Assembly (NCBI GenBank): GCA_022771185.1
Contig: JALFCJ010000022.1
Location: 1 to 25,737 of the forward strand
Reading direction: 5' to 3'
Length of the DNA stretch: 25,737 nt
Source of the DNA: Spirochaetales bacterium
GTDB taxonomy: Bacteria > Spirochaetota > Spirochaetia > Sphaerochaetales > Sphaerochaetaceae
In this document: positions 1 to 8,194 of the stretch, one piece after another
Numbering within the stretch: the first letter of the stretch is position 1
Layout: every line of letters starts with the position of its first letter
Notes under the pieces: generated by a model
Told to the model about the DNA's origin: nothing
Databases searched by the model: none
The model's input: the letters and a program-made list of their open reading frames with translations, nothing else
Position numbers and translations under genes: made by a program

Positions 1-1
1 C

Positions 2-2038
2 AGTAAGCTCTCCTACCCTATTCCTTGCTCACGCTATCCAAATGACTCACCAAATAGGAACCTAGTCAGAAAGACTCAGTGTAATGCTGGCTGGGACTGG
101 GGTCCATGTATCATGAGTGTAGGTATCCATGAGAGCATCAAGCTCATAGAGACAGGTTCATCTCTCTTTGAAAGCTTCTCCGTAATTCCAAGAGAGAATG
201 GAGACAAATGGGAAGTAGAGTTTGAGTGCTGGATCGAAGCGGTTGAAGCAAAGAGTGTCAATGTAAAAGCTGAGATAGCAGGAAAGAGCATTGAAGGCGT
301 CTTTAATCTAAAAGAGGGCACAAACAAGTACTCTATCTTCCTTTCCATCCCTATCAGTGATGTTGAGAGATGGTGGCCCAATGGCTTTGGCGGCCATAAG
401 TTATATAAAGCTGTAATGACTGTGGATGGTGACAAGAAGGAAAGGAAGGTAGGCTTCAGAACACTTCTAGTTAAGAACGAGCCCACTATGGGAGGCAAGG
501 AGCTTACAATCTGTGTCAACGGTAGAGATATATTCTCCAAGGGTGCAAACTGGATCCCTCTTGATGCCATTCCTTCCCGTATGACAAGAGAGCGTTACGA
601 CGAGCTCTTACAGGATGCAGCGGACGCCAACATGAATATGCTTCGTATCTGGGGTGGCGGTTGGTATGAGAAAGAAGATTTCTATGATCTATGTGACGAA
701 AAGGGTATCCTCTTATACCACGATATGATGTTCGCTTGTTCCACGTACCCTTCTGACGAGTGGTTCCTAAAAAGTGTCGAGAAGGAGCTGAGAGACCAAG
801 TCAGAAGGCTGAAGACTCACCCATGCATCGCTTTATGGTGTGGAAACAACGAAGATCTTGGAGCTCTTACTTGGTACGAAGAGACAATCAAAAACAGAGA
901 AAGATACGTCAAGGACTACGAAAGACTTAATGATGACACTGTTGGAAGAATCGTGAAGGAAGAAGACAGCGATAGAATTTTCTGGCCATCTTCTCCATGT
1001 GCAGGTCCTGGAGACTATAGCGACAACTGGCATAGCGACGGAAAGGGAGACATGCACTTCTGGTCTGTTTGGCATGAAGGCAAAGACTTCGATTTCTACC
1101 ACACAGTAAAGCCACGCTTCTGCTCAGAGTTTGGGTATCAGTCATTCTCCTCCCTGCAGGTTGTAAATACATTCTGCCCACGAGATCAGTTTGACCTTAC
1201 TTCCCCTGTGATGCTTCATCACCAGAAGAATGACAGAGGTAACCAGATTATGATGGAACAGTTCACACGTTCCTTCAAATATCCATCATCCTTCGAGTCC
1301 AGCCTATATCTATCACAGGTACAGCAGGCACTGGCAATCGAGACAGCTGTTACATATTGGCGTTCTTTGATGCCATATTGCATGGGAACTCTCATTTGGC
1401 AGCTTAACGATGTATGGCCTGTAGCTTCTTGGTCCAGCATTGAGTATAACGGCAGATGGAAGGCTTTGCACTATGCTATCAAACATTTCTATGCCCAGGT
1501 CGCTCCACTATTGTACATAGATAAAGGTAGAATCTTCATCAAAGCAGTCAACGATACAAGAGAGAGAAAGAATGTTGAGATGAGAGTAAGAGTCATGGAC
1601 TATGACGGTAATACTCTTGAAGAAAGAAAACACTCTCTCTCAATAGAAAGCATGAGTGTTGCGGATGTGGAGGAGCTCTATGAATCTGCATATAACAGAG
1701 ACAATACTTTCATCGTTGCAGAGACAGAGTGCGATGGAGAGAAAGAAGAGAGAAGTATACTCATGGAGAGAGTGAAGAACTCGGATATCAAGAAGAGTTG
1801 GATAGCTTTCAGCAATGTAGAAAAGATGGAAGACGGTTCATTCTCAATTACTCTCGAAACAAAGCACCCTGCTTTCTACACTGTTATCGAGAGCGGCAAT
1901 GTAGACGGTAGATTCTCAGATAACTTCTTCACTCTTCTTCCTGGGGAGAATAAGACTATAACATTCAAGCCAAAGCATGAGACGGATGAAGAGAAGTTCA
2001 AAGAAGAGTTAACAGTAATGGATGTATCAAGAATATGA
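2..2038 (+). CDS. Beta-mannosidase, GH2 family (5' end outside window)
   Basis: This enzyme removes terminal beta-linked mannose from oligosaccharides. The reading frame is open from base 2, so the gene enters from the left. The ATG at 113 is internal, because the in-frame codons before it encode RKTQCNAGWDWGPC, which resembles the conserved GWDWGP motif of GH2 beta-mannosidases. Counting from the Met at 113, the acid/base glutamate is E247 in WCGNNE (codon 851-853) and the nucleophile is E339 in FCSEFG (codon 1127-1129). The residues after about 440 form the C-terminal beta domains. About 640 residues plus the upstream stretch are visible; family members usually have 800-900, so roughly the first 200 are missing. 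No secretion signal can be judged. The gene converges on the GH20 hexosaminidase gene and shares a hairpin with it. The family call is firm; the natural substrate is inferred. Confidence 0.93.
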   Translation, partial: SKLSYPIPCSRYPNDSPNRNLVRKTQCNAGWDWGPCIMSVGIHESIKLIETGSSLFESFSVIPRENGDKWEVEFECWIEAVEAKSVNVKAEIAGKSIEGVFNLKEGTNKYSIFLSIPISDVERWWPNGFGGHKLYKAVMTVDGDKKERKVGFRTLLVKNEPTMGGKELTICVNGRDIFSKGANWIPLDAIPSRMTRERYDELLQDAADANMNMLRIWGGGWYEKEDFYDLCDEKGILLYHDMMFACSTYPSDEWFLKSVEKELRDQVRRLKTHPCIALWCGNNEDLGALTWYEETIKNRERYVKDYERLNDDTVGRIVKEEDSDRIFWPSSPCAGPGDYSDNWHSDGKGDMHFWSVWHEGKDFDFYHTVKPRFCSEFGYQSFSSLQVVNTFCPRDQFDLTSPVMLHHQKNDRGNQIMMEQFTRSFKYPSSFESSLYLSQVQQALAIETAVTYWRSLMPYCMGTLIWQLNDVWPVASWSSIEYNGRWKALHYAIKHFYAQVAPLLYIDKGRIFIKAVNDTRERKNVEMRVRVMDYDGNTLEERKHSLSIESMSVADVEELYESAYNRDNTFIVAETECDGEKEERSILMERVKNSDIKKSWIAFSNVEKMEDGSFSITLETKHPAFYTVIESGNVDGRFSDNFFTLLPGENKTITFKPKHETDEEKFKEELTVMDVSRI

Positions 2039-2040
2039 TA

Positions 2041-2070
2041 TTAAGGCCGCCCGAAAAAAGGCGGCCTTAA
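2041..2070. terminator. Bidirectional hairpin between convergent genes
   Basis: An 11-bp perfect inverted repeat (TTAAGGCCGCC and its complement) surrounds an 8-nt loop containing an A-run. It starts 2 bases after the mannosidase stop codon and lies 20 bp beyond the stop of the convergent hexosaminidase gene. There is no long T-run on either side, but the A/T-flanked GC-rich stem in a convergent gap suggests a terminator that serves both strands. Confidence 0.75.
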
Positions 2071-2090
2071 CTATATGGGTAGATTCTTCT

Positions 2091-3467
2091 TTACTCCCAC
2101 TTTCCAGGATTACAGAGTAAATCCATCTTATAAGAAAGAAGAGCCAAGATATCTTTTCTATCTTTAATCTTCTCCCAGTCTTTTCTTTCTTCTCCAAGCC
2201 ATAGATTCTCAGCCAAGATATAAGCACGAGGAAATAGCATAAACTCCATCTCTCTTCCGCTATGTATTTTCTCACCCCAAATACAGCACTGGGCTCCAAG
2301 AATAAGGTTTCTTCTATCTTCCTCCAGCTCCTTCATGGATATATCCAAGTCATAGGAATCCTTTGGAATAGAGAGAGACAAGTTTCCTAGTTCCCAAGGC
2401 TCGAGGGATGGATAACGGTCAAAGTAACAGCCACCGTTTTCCGGGCAGAGTATTACATTGTGTCCTCTGGATGATGCAGTCCTGGCGCCATTGAGTCCTC
2501 TCCAGCTCATTACAACAACATCTTTGTCGATTTCTGGAGCGTCCACCACTTCATCCCAGCCAATAGCTCTCTTTCCATACTTTTTCACGATTTCACTGAC
2601 ACGGGAAGTAAACCAACCTTGAAGCTCAGAAGTATTGGAGAGACCGTTTTCTTCCATTATGGCCTTGCAACCTTCATGATCCTCCCACTGGGTATGGGGA
2701 CACTCATCGCCGCCAATATGAATAAATGGGCCGTCGAAAATCGAAGCAAGCTCTTTAATGGCTGCATCCAAGAATACCCAAAGCTGTGGCGAAGATGGAT
2801 TCATTACATTCTCAAAGACACCCCAGTTATTCTGTACTTCGATTTTATTTCCAGTACAACCAAACTCCGGATAAGCTGCAATGAGAGCCTCAGCATGTCC
2901 CGGGGTCTCTATTTCAGGAATGACAGTAATACCTTTTTCCTTACAATATTCATTTACATACTCCAGGTCTTCTCTATGATAGAAACCCTGATGAACATGT
3001 TTCTGATCATTGTTGTCATATATATATCTCTTAGATGAGATTTCTTCCAATTTATCATAACCGGGGACCGAGAATCTCCAGCCCTGGTCGTCTGTTAGAT
3101 GCCAATGGAAATAATTAAAGCCTACAAGGCTCATGGCATCTATTATTCTCAATAATTCTTCTCTTGAGACAAAGTGTCGGGAGCAATCAATATGAAAGCC
3201 TCTATATTTATAGGCTGGTGAATAGAAAGAAAAAGAGCAAACTGGGAGAGACCCGTTAAAAATAAGAGAAAGCTGCTTAATATATCCCTCTCCAAGAGCA
3301 AGTTCATCCTTTCCCCTACCCTTAATCAATATTTTTCCTTCTGTTATTTCTACTCTGTTTTCATCAGATATCACCTTCTCAGAAGGAAGAGAGTAACCGA
3401 TCAGAGTATCATACTTAACGTTTTCCGATTCAATTCTAGGTGTAAGAAGACATTCTATAGTTTTCAT
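2091..3467 (-). CDS. Beta-N-acetylhexosaminidase, GH20 family
   Basis: It hydrolyses terminal beta-GlcNAc or beta-GalNAc from oligosaccharides by substrate-assisted catalysis. Residues about 88-131 hold the GH20 block RGFHIDCSRHF followed by HWHLTDDQGW. The catalytic Asp-Glu pair is D254-E255 in HIGGDECPHTQW, and a late tryptophan (ILAENLW) lines the sugar pocket. At 458 residues it is a compact GH20 with a short N-terminal domain. No signal peptide is seen, so it probably acts in the cytoplasm on sugars brought in by the ABC importer encoded just upstream. The ATG at 3465-3467 has AAGGA 5 nt before it. It is the last gene of the ROK-permease-binding protein cluster, but a hairpin with a U-tract separates it from the binding protein, so it may be expressed at a lower level. 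Confidence 0.93.
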   Translation of the reverse strand: MKTIECLLTPRIESENVKYDTLIGYSLPSEKVISDENRVEITEGKILIKGRGKDELALGEGYIKQLSLIFNGSLPVCSFSFYSPAYKYRGFHIDCSRHFVSREELLRIIDAMSLVGFNYFHWHLTDDQGWRFSVPGYDKLEEISSKRYIYDNNDQKHVHQGFYHREDLEYVNEYCKEKGITVIPEIETPGHAEALIAAYPEFGCTGNKIEVQNNWGVFENVMNPSSPQLWVFLDAAIKELASIFDGPFIHIGGDECPHTQWEDHEGCKAIMEENGLSNTSELQGWFTSRVSEIVKKYGKRAIGWDEVVDAPEIDKDVVVMSWRGLNGARTASSRGHNVILCPENGGCYFDRYPSLEPWELGNLSLSIPKDSYDLDISMKELEEDRRNLILGAQCCIWGEKIHSGREMEFMLFPRAYILAENLWLGEERKDWEKIKDRKDILALLSYKMDLLCNPGKWE

Positions 3468-3488
3468 AGTTTTCCTTATATATGTTTT

Positions 3489-3513
3489 AAAAAGGCGGAT
3501 CCTAGGATCCGCC
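3489..3513 (-). terminator. Intra-operon intrinsic terminator after the solute-binding protein gene
   Basis: A perfect 20-bp palindrome at 3494-3513, starting GGCGGATCC, is followed on the minus strand by five U residues (A-run 3489-3493). It lies between the binding-protein stop and the hexosaminidase start. A hairpin here typically protects the upstream message or partly terminates it, giving more binding protein than downstream enzyme. Confidence 0.75.
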
Positions 3514-3536
3514 CCCTAATACTGAATCTTAGAAGA

Positions 3537-4877
3537 TTACTTATTCCAAGCCTTCCAAGCGTCGTTGACTGTCTTAGCAGCTGTCTTGACATCTGTCTTT
3601 CCAAGACCGATTTCAGCGAGAACAGTGTTGATGACTTCATAGACTGCTGGATCGAGGACACCGTCGATAACAGGTGTAGCAACCTGAATTCTTCCATACC
3701 AGTCAGATCTCTTAGCAACGAGTGGCTCAAGTCCGTTTTCTTCACAAACCTTAGCAACGTCGATTGTTGTGAGGGATGGGAATGCAGCACCAGTTGTGAG
3801 TCTGTAAGTCTGTACATACTCGCCTTCGAGGAACTTGATGAGTTCCCATGCAGCAGCTTCTTCAGCACTTCCTGCAGGAATGTCAGCAGACATAGCCCAA
3901 CCTGTTCCTACTACGACAGAGTTAGATTCGTGTACAACTTCACCGTCGAGAGCTGGGAAGTTCATGAGGTCGATATCTGTTTCCTGAGCTTCAGGAGAGA
4001 AGAGAGCCTGACCTGTTGTGATATCTGTCTGGAATGATGCACATGCCCAGTCGCCGTCGATATAGAAAGCAGCCTTTCCGTTAGCGAAGTCACCGCGTCC
4101 TGAACCATAGCCGATAGAGAGAGTGTTGCGGTTGATGATTCCATCTTTATAGAGGTTGTCAAGAACTGTGAGAGCGTTGATAAACCATTCATCTTCGAAA
4201 TCGATCTCGCCAGCAGCAAGTCTTTCATACCAGTCAGCTCCGCCGAATCTACCAGCAAGGAGAGAGAAGAGACAAGACTGCATTACCCAACCATCCTTAC
4301 AGTCCATCTGGATAACTTCGATTCCCTTAGCGTTGAGAACTGGAACCATTGCCTTAAGATCATCATATGTCTTAGGAACTTCAAGTCCGTTTTCTCTGAG
4401 AACCTTGTTGTTGACGAACATCATAGATGTAGCTGTGATACCGTTTGGAAGTTCACCAAGGAAACCACCGATCTGAGGAGCTGTTGTTGTAGGAGCATAG
4501 TCGTCAAAGATTCCATCAGCCTTCAAGAATGGTGTGAGGTCCTTAACAAGTCCTTCATTGTGGAGGGAAGCGGATCTTCCGCTTGGCCAAGCATAAAGAA
4601 CGTCTGGAAGATTGCCCTGTGCAGCATAGGATTCAACCTTCATGTGGAATGGTTCGTTGAAGAGGTCCTCTCTGATAACCTCGATTTCTGGATGAAGTCT
4701 GGAGAACTCGTTCCATACCATCTCGACTTCGTTTGCGCTGTTTGGCTCTGACATGTCGATGTAGTTCAGAACCCTGATTGTTGTCTTTCCGCTGTCAGAA
4801 GCTTCAGCTCCGCCCTGAGCGAAAACCATGGATGTAACCATAGCCAGTACGAGGAGAACAACTGTTAATTTTTTCAT
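3537..4877 (-). CDS. Extracellular sugar-binding protein of a CUT1 ABC importer
   Basis: This is the periplasmic or surface substrate receptor of the adjacent importer. Residues 1-20 form a signal peptide with charged MKK, a hydrophobic core and VFA|Q as a signal peptidase I site. There is no lipobox cysteine. The mature start QGGAEAS resembles spirochaete binding proteins. The rest (446 residues in all) has the layout of family 1 extracellular solute-binding proteins: an early VLNYIDMSEPNS segment, PDVLYAWPSGRSASL, and later FANGKAAFYIDGDWA. The ATG at 4875-4877 is preferred: GGAGG lies 8 nt upstream, while the in-frame TTG at 4878-4880 would have only 5 nt. It is preceded by the two permease genes and followed by the GH20 gene, so an amino-sugar oligosaccharide is the likely ligand. 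That ligand is inferred from neighbours only. Confidence 0.9.
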   Translation of the reverse strand: MKKLTVVLLVLAMVTSMVFAQGGAEASDSGKTTIRVLNYIDMSEPNSANEVEMVWNEFSRLHPEIEVIREDLFNEPFHMKVESYAAQGNLPDVLYAWPSGRSASLHNEGLVKDLTPFLKADGIFDDYAPTTTAPQIGGFLGELPNGITATSMMFVNNKVLRENGLEVPKTYDDLKAMVPVLNAKGIEVIQMDCKDGWVMQSCLFSLLAGRFGGADWYERLAAGEIDFEDEWFINALTVLDNLYKDGIINRNTLSIGYGSGRGDFANGKAAFYIDGDWACASFQTDITTGQALFSPEAQETDIDLMNFPALDGEVVHESNSVVVGTGWAMSADIPAGSAEEAAAWELIKFLEGEYVQTYRLTTGAAFPSLTTIDVAKVCEENGLEPLVAKRSDWYGRIQVATPVIDGVLDPAVYEVINTVLAEIGLGKTDVKTAAKTVNDAWKAWNK

Positions 4878-4903
4878 CAAATTTTCCTCCTTTTGATGAT
4901 TGA

Positions 4904-4951
4904 GTAGGTTAACCTACCATTTTCCCTAATTTATTTCATGCGACGTATCGC
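4904..4951 (-). promoter_or_regulatory. Palindrome and small hairpin in the permease/binding-protein gap
   Basis: The 82-bp gap between the second permease gene and the binding-protein gene holds a perfect 14-bp palindrome GTAGGTTAACCTAC (4904-4917). It also holds a short hairpin GCGA-TACG-TCGC (4940-4951) with a UNCG-type loop. I see no convincing -35/-10 pair. The palindrome could be a regulator site, or both elements could shape mRNA processing between cistrons. The function is unproven. Confidence 0.4.
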
Positions 4952-4959
4952 GTGATTAC

Positions 4960-5814
4960 TTAACCCTTTACTGCTCCTGCAGCAACACCCTTTGTAATCT
5001 CTTTTCTGAATACCAGATAGAAGATCAGCATTGGCAAGAGGCCGATGACGAGGGATGCGAATAACTTTCCATAGTCTGTAGAGAGAGCACCGGCAAATGA
5101 CTGGATTCCTACAGGGAGAGACTTATTCTTTGTGGATGAAGTGAGCATGTTGATAAGCATGAACTCATTCCATGTTCCGCTGATTGTGAGAATAGCAAGT
5201 GTTGTTGCAACAGGCTTTGCCATTGGAACAATGATGGATCCGAAGATTCTGAAGTACTTGGCGCCATCAATTCTAGCAGACTCTACAAGTGCATCCGGAA
5301 CACTCTTGATGTACTCGGTACAGAGATATACACCCATCGGTAATCCGATACCGATATAAGGTATCAAGACACCAAGCTTAGTATCATAGAGTCCAACTTG
5401 GTTGATCATGACAAATAGCGGGATCATGATTGACTGAAGTGTCATAAGAATACCGATGACATATGAGCCATAGAGAATCTTAGTACACTTCATTCTGATC
5501 TTTGCAAATGCAAAGCCGCTCATAAGACCGAATATGAGAACAAAGATTACTGTAATTGAGGTGTAGATGACACTGTTAATGATATATGTGCCGAAGTGAC
5601 CTCTTGTCCAAGAATCTCTATAGTTCTGCCAGAAAAATGTCTTAGGAAGTCCAAGTCTATTGGTCTGGTAGTCCTGGCTAGTCTTAAAGGAGCTCATTAT
5701 AAGCCATGCCAACGGAGCGATGGCCATAATAGCGAAGAAGATAAGGACGATGTATGTAAGGACCATGCCTATCTTTCTACCTACTGATGTATTGTCTTTG
5801 ATATGGCTGCTCAT
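4960..5814 (-). CDS. CUT1 sugar ABC importer permease, MalG type
   Basis: This is an inner-membrane subunit of the carbohydrate importer. Its 284 residues contain about six hydrophobic segments, the first at about residues 14-37. The conserved EAA loop that docks the ATPase is visible as SVPDALVESARIDGAKYFRIF. The C-terminus, FRKEITKGVAAGAVKG, is characteristic of MalG-like permeases. The start ATG overlaps the stop of the upstream permease by 4 nt (ATGA), so the two are translationally coupled. It is followed by the binding-protein gene. No ATPase gene is present in the cluster, so a shared MsmK/UgpC-type ATPase elsewhere in the genome is expected. Confidence 0.93.
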   Translation of the reverse strand: MSSHIKDNTSVGRKIGMVLTYIVLIFFAIMAIAPLAWLIMSSFKTSQDYQTNRLGLPKTFFWQNYRDSWTRGHFGTYIINSVIYTSITVIFVLIFGLMSGFAFAKIRMKCTKILYGSYVIGILMTLQSIMIPLFVMINQVGLYDTKLGVLIPYIGIGLPMGVYLCTEYIKSVPDALVESARIDGAKYFRIFGSIIVPMAKPVATTLAILTISGTWNEFMLINMLTSSTKNKSLPVGIQSFAGALSTDYGKLFASLVIGLLPMLIFYLVFRKEITKGVAAGAVKG

Positions 5815-6743
5815 TCCTTACCTCCAAACTTCTTCTCAACAAGCTTTGTGATGCCGATGAGTCCGAATGAAATAATACACATGACAACAGATACTGCGTT
5901 GGCGAGCGGGTAATTCGGTGCACCCTTGAATGCCTTATCATACATAAAGATAGAGAGTACGTAAGTCTGCTTAGCAGGACCTCCACCTGTCATGACATAG
6001 ATAAGGTCGAAGCTCTTCAATGATCCAGAGATTGCCAGGATACAAGATGTTACGATAACTCCGCTGAGAGCAGGAAGAATGATATATCTGAGAGCCTGGA
6101 ACTCTGTAGCGCCATCGATCTTTGCAGCCTCGATTATGGATGTATCGATCTTCTGCATGTTTGCCAAAAAGATAATGAGATAAGTACCTGTATACATCCA
6201 GAGAATAACAAAGAGTACAGGAATAATCGGATGTTCGCTGTTACCTGCTACATAAGAAGGATTGAATATTCTTATGATATCAGGAAGAGCTCCGTTTGGG
6301 CTCATGATGGCATCCCAAAGTTTACCGATGACTACTGTAGAGATTACACATGGAAGGTAGATTACTGTCTGGAAGAAGTCCTTTCCTTTGATCATGCCTC
6401 TGAAAATAAGGTATGCCATAAAGAAACCAAGTGGAATCTGGCCAAATACAGAGATAAATGTGATCCACATGTTGTTCTTGAGAGCAAGCCAGAAATAGCT
6501 GTCTTTGAACATCTCTGCATAATACTTGAAGCCTACGATGTCTACGCTTCTCTTTTTAGGTCCGAATAATGGTCCACCCTTATAGTTGGTCACACTGAGA
6601 TAGAGACCGAAAATAGTTGGGAATGCCATTACGAAGACATAAATCAAGAATCCAGGGAGAATCAGAGACCAGTAGGCCACCTTCTCCTCTTTTCTCCTGT
6701 TAAGTGACTTTACAGGAGCCACCTCTTTTTTTCCTTTCTCCAT
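5811..6743 (-). CDS. CUT1 sugar ABC importer permease, MalF type
   Basis: This is the first inner-membrane subunit of the importer, 310 residues long. A charged N-terminal tail (about residues 1-25) is followed by about six membrane segments, beginning YWSLILPGFLIYVFVMAF. The EAA loop reads KIDTSIIEAAKIDGATEFQA. The ATG at 6741-6743 has AGAGGATAGGA just upstream. Its end overlaps the MalG-type gene by 4 nt. The gene starts 32 bp after the ROK regulator stop with no terminator between them, so regulator and importer are probably co-transcribed. The sugar specificity cannot be read from the sequence. Confidence 0.93.
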   Translation of the reverse strand: MEKGKKEVAPVKSLNRRKEEKVAYWSLILPGFLIYVFVMAFPTIFGLYLSVTNYKGGPLFGPKKRSVDIVGFKYYAEMFKDSYFWLALKNNMWITFISVFGQIPLGFFMAYLIFRGMIKGKDFFQTVIYLPCVISTVVIGKLWDAIMSPNGALPDIIRIFNPSYVAGNSEHPIIPVLFVILWMYTGTYLIIFLANMQKIDTSIIEAAKIDGATEFQALRYIILPALSGVIVTSCILAISGSLKSFDLIYVMTGGGPAKQTYVLSIFMYDKAFKGAPNYPLANAVSVVMCIISFGLIGITKLVEKKFGGKE

Positions 6744-6775
6744 TTTTTCCTATCCTCTTTTGCCTTTTTTCTCTT

Positions 6776-7963
6776 TTACTTTGTCCCGTACATTTCCCTT
6801 TGGTCTTCCAAGAACTCTACTACCTCGCTCCAGCACTTTCTTTCAGAAAAACCTTCTTCAAGATCAGGGATTGAGTAGAGCTCATGAAGATACATCAGCG
6901 CCGCTCCCTTTGCAGATACCGACTCGTCTTGAGTCTCAAAAATCAGGGAGCAACCTATCTTTTCCAATACACCAAGAAAAGACGAGGCTTTTTCTTCCAA
7001 CACACTTCTCACCCACTCTTCATCAGAAAGCGGGCTGCCGTGCAGGATGACACTATCGAAATCCATGATTGCCATAAATGGAACCAAAGAAACACATGTA
7101 TCTACTATCCAAGAAGCCAAAGCTTCTCTGTCATCTATCGTTCTTTTCAATAATTCTGTGCTGAGACCAGACTGGTTAGGGTTTCCTCTATTCCATGAAA
7201 TGGAACAAAACTCCCCGGCACCATTATGGGAGCCATGATAGACTTTACCGTCGATTATGACACCAAAACCTGCGCCGATTCCAATTACAGAGTCATTTCG
7301 CTTGGATTCTTCATGAAAATCAGCGACAACTGAGACAGCGTTTGAGGAGAAATCAAAGCCCAGTGTCGAATGAAGATCCAACCATGCGGCGCAGTTGGCA
7401 TCGTTTTCAATGTAGATCGGGTAATCATATCTTGCCTTAAGGAAATCTTTGAGGTGATAGTCCTTCAAGGCAAAAGGATAGGAGTGGATGATTACACCGT
7501 TCTTTGCATCAATCTGACCAGGAATGGAGAAAGACAAGGCAAGAATAGGAATCTGAATGCCGCGGTGGGCATTGAGAGCCTCATCTACCACAGAACAGAC
7601 GAAAGATTCAAAGGAGAGTTGTCTTTTTGAGCCTCTGACTTCCCATAGGATTGAGCCATCAGCACTCATTATGACGCTGCGGTAGTGTGAAGGCTGTAGG
7701 TCAAAACCGAATACACAACCAAAATCTCTTGCAATGGTAAGCTCAATGGGTTTTCTTCCTCCCAGTGATGTTGCATCTTTGCGTTCACCTTCACTGACAA
7801 GTCCGATCTCCATCAAGTATGATATTATGTTGGACACTGTGGATTTATTGAGCTGCAGAAGTCTGGAGATGTCGACACGGGAAAGACCCCCCTGTCGCCA
7901 AATGAGCTGTGCGACTAAGGATGTATTGGCATTTTTCTGAAATACATTGTTACTTGCCGGCAT
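6776..7963 (-). CDS. ROK-family transcriptional regulator (probable operon repressor)
   Basis: A DNA-binding sugar sensor of the NagC/XylR type. Residues about 20-65 form a winged helix-turn-helix (LSRVDISRLLQLNKSTVSNI). The ROK sugar-kinase fold follows, with ENDANCAAW and GIGAGFGVIIDGKVYHG. The usual ROK zinc motif (C-x-C-G-x2-G-C) is absent: after HNGAGEF comes CSISWNRGNPNQSG, with only one cysteine. The ATP-binding motif near the start of the fold is also degenerate, as expected for a regulator rather than a kinase. The ATG at 7961-7963 is chosen; an in-frame TTG at 7970-7972 would sit only 3 nt from AGGAG, so the start is uncertain by three codons. It is the first gene of the importer operon and probably represses its own promoter through the palindrome at 7984-8006. 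Confidence 0.9.
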   Translation of the reverse strand: MPASNNVFQKNANTSLVAQLIWRQGGLSRVDISRLLQLNKSTVSNIISYLMEIGLVSEGERKDATSLGGRKPIELTIARDFGCVFGFDLQPSHYRSVIMSADGSILWEVRGSKRQLSFESFVCSVVDEALNAHRGIQIPILALSFSIPGQIDAKNGVIIHSYPFALKDYHLKDFLKARYDYPIYIENDANCAAWLDLHSTLGFDFSSNAVSVVADFHEESKRNDSVIGIGAGFGVIIDGKVYHGSHNGAGEFCSISWNRGNPNQSGLSTELLKRTIDDREALASWIVDTCVSLVPFMAIMDFDSVILHGSPLSDEEWVRSVLEEKASSFLGVLEKIGCSLIFETQDESVSAKGAALMYLHELYSIPDLEEGFSERKCWSEVVEFLEDQREMYGTK

Positions 7964-7983
7964 AGCTCCCAAACACTCCTAGT

Positions 7984-8006
7984 TAGTTTTTTCATTGAAC
8001 AAACTA
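7984..8006. promoter_or_regulatory. Near-perfect 23-bp palindrome, probable ROK operator
   Basis: Arms TAGTTT and AAACTA flank an inner TTCA-T-TGAA-like centre. Ten of 11 base pairs are symmetric around the central base. It begins immediately downstream of the -10 element of the ROK promoter and so covers the expected transcription start. The half-site AACAAACT (7998-8005) recurs at 8034-8041 next to the -35 box. The spacing and position are what an autorepressor site would have. Confidence 0.7.
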
Positions 8007-8035
8007 TTCTTACCATTGGTTTTCCCATCTGTCAA
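8007..8035 (-). promoter_or_regulatory. Sigma70-type promoter of the ROK/importer operon
   Basis: On the minus strand, a perfect TTGACA -35 box (8030-8035) is followed after exactly 17 nt by TAAGAA as -10 (8007-8012). Transcription would start near 8000, inside the 23-bp palindrome and about 40 nt before the ROK start codon. Confidence 0.75.
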
Positions 8036-8144
8036 CAAACTTTTTAACTAATTCCGTTTAGTAAGTGTTTGGTGGAAAAATAACCCCATCAGTAATGAAA
8101 TTTGAAATTTAATTTGACAAAAGCAAAAAAGTGTATGTCGAAGC

Positions 8145-8175
8145 AAAAAAAAGGGGACGACATCGCTGGCGTCCC
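8145..8175 (-). terminator. Intrinsic terminator of the oxidoreductase gene
   Basis: Read on the minus strand, a GGGACG/CGTCCC stem (8154-8175, 10-nt loop) is followed one base later by eight U residues (A-run 8145-8152). It lies 20 bp past the stop of the 8195-9793 gene. The remaining gap up to the ROK gene holds the ROK promoter and operator; no gene is seen there. Confidence 0.85.
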
Positions 8176-8194
8176 GCTAAAAAGTATTTAAATA

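Noticed and set aside
113..115. ATG as the true start of the mannosidase
   Set aside because: The conserved GWDWGP motif is encoded in frame upstream of it, and the frame is open to the window edge.
3476..3868. Minus-strand frame overlapping the end of the solute-binding protein gene
   Set aside because: Alternate-frame shadow with serine-rich composition and no motif.
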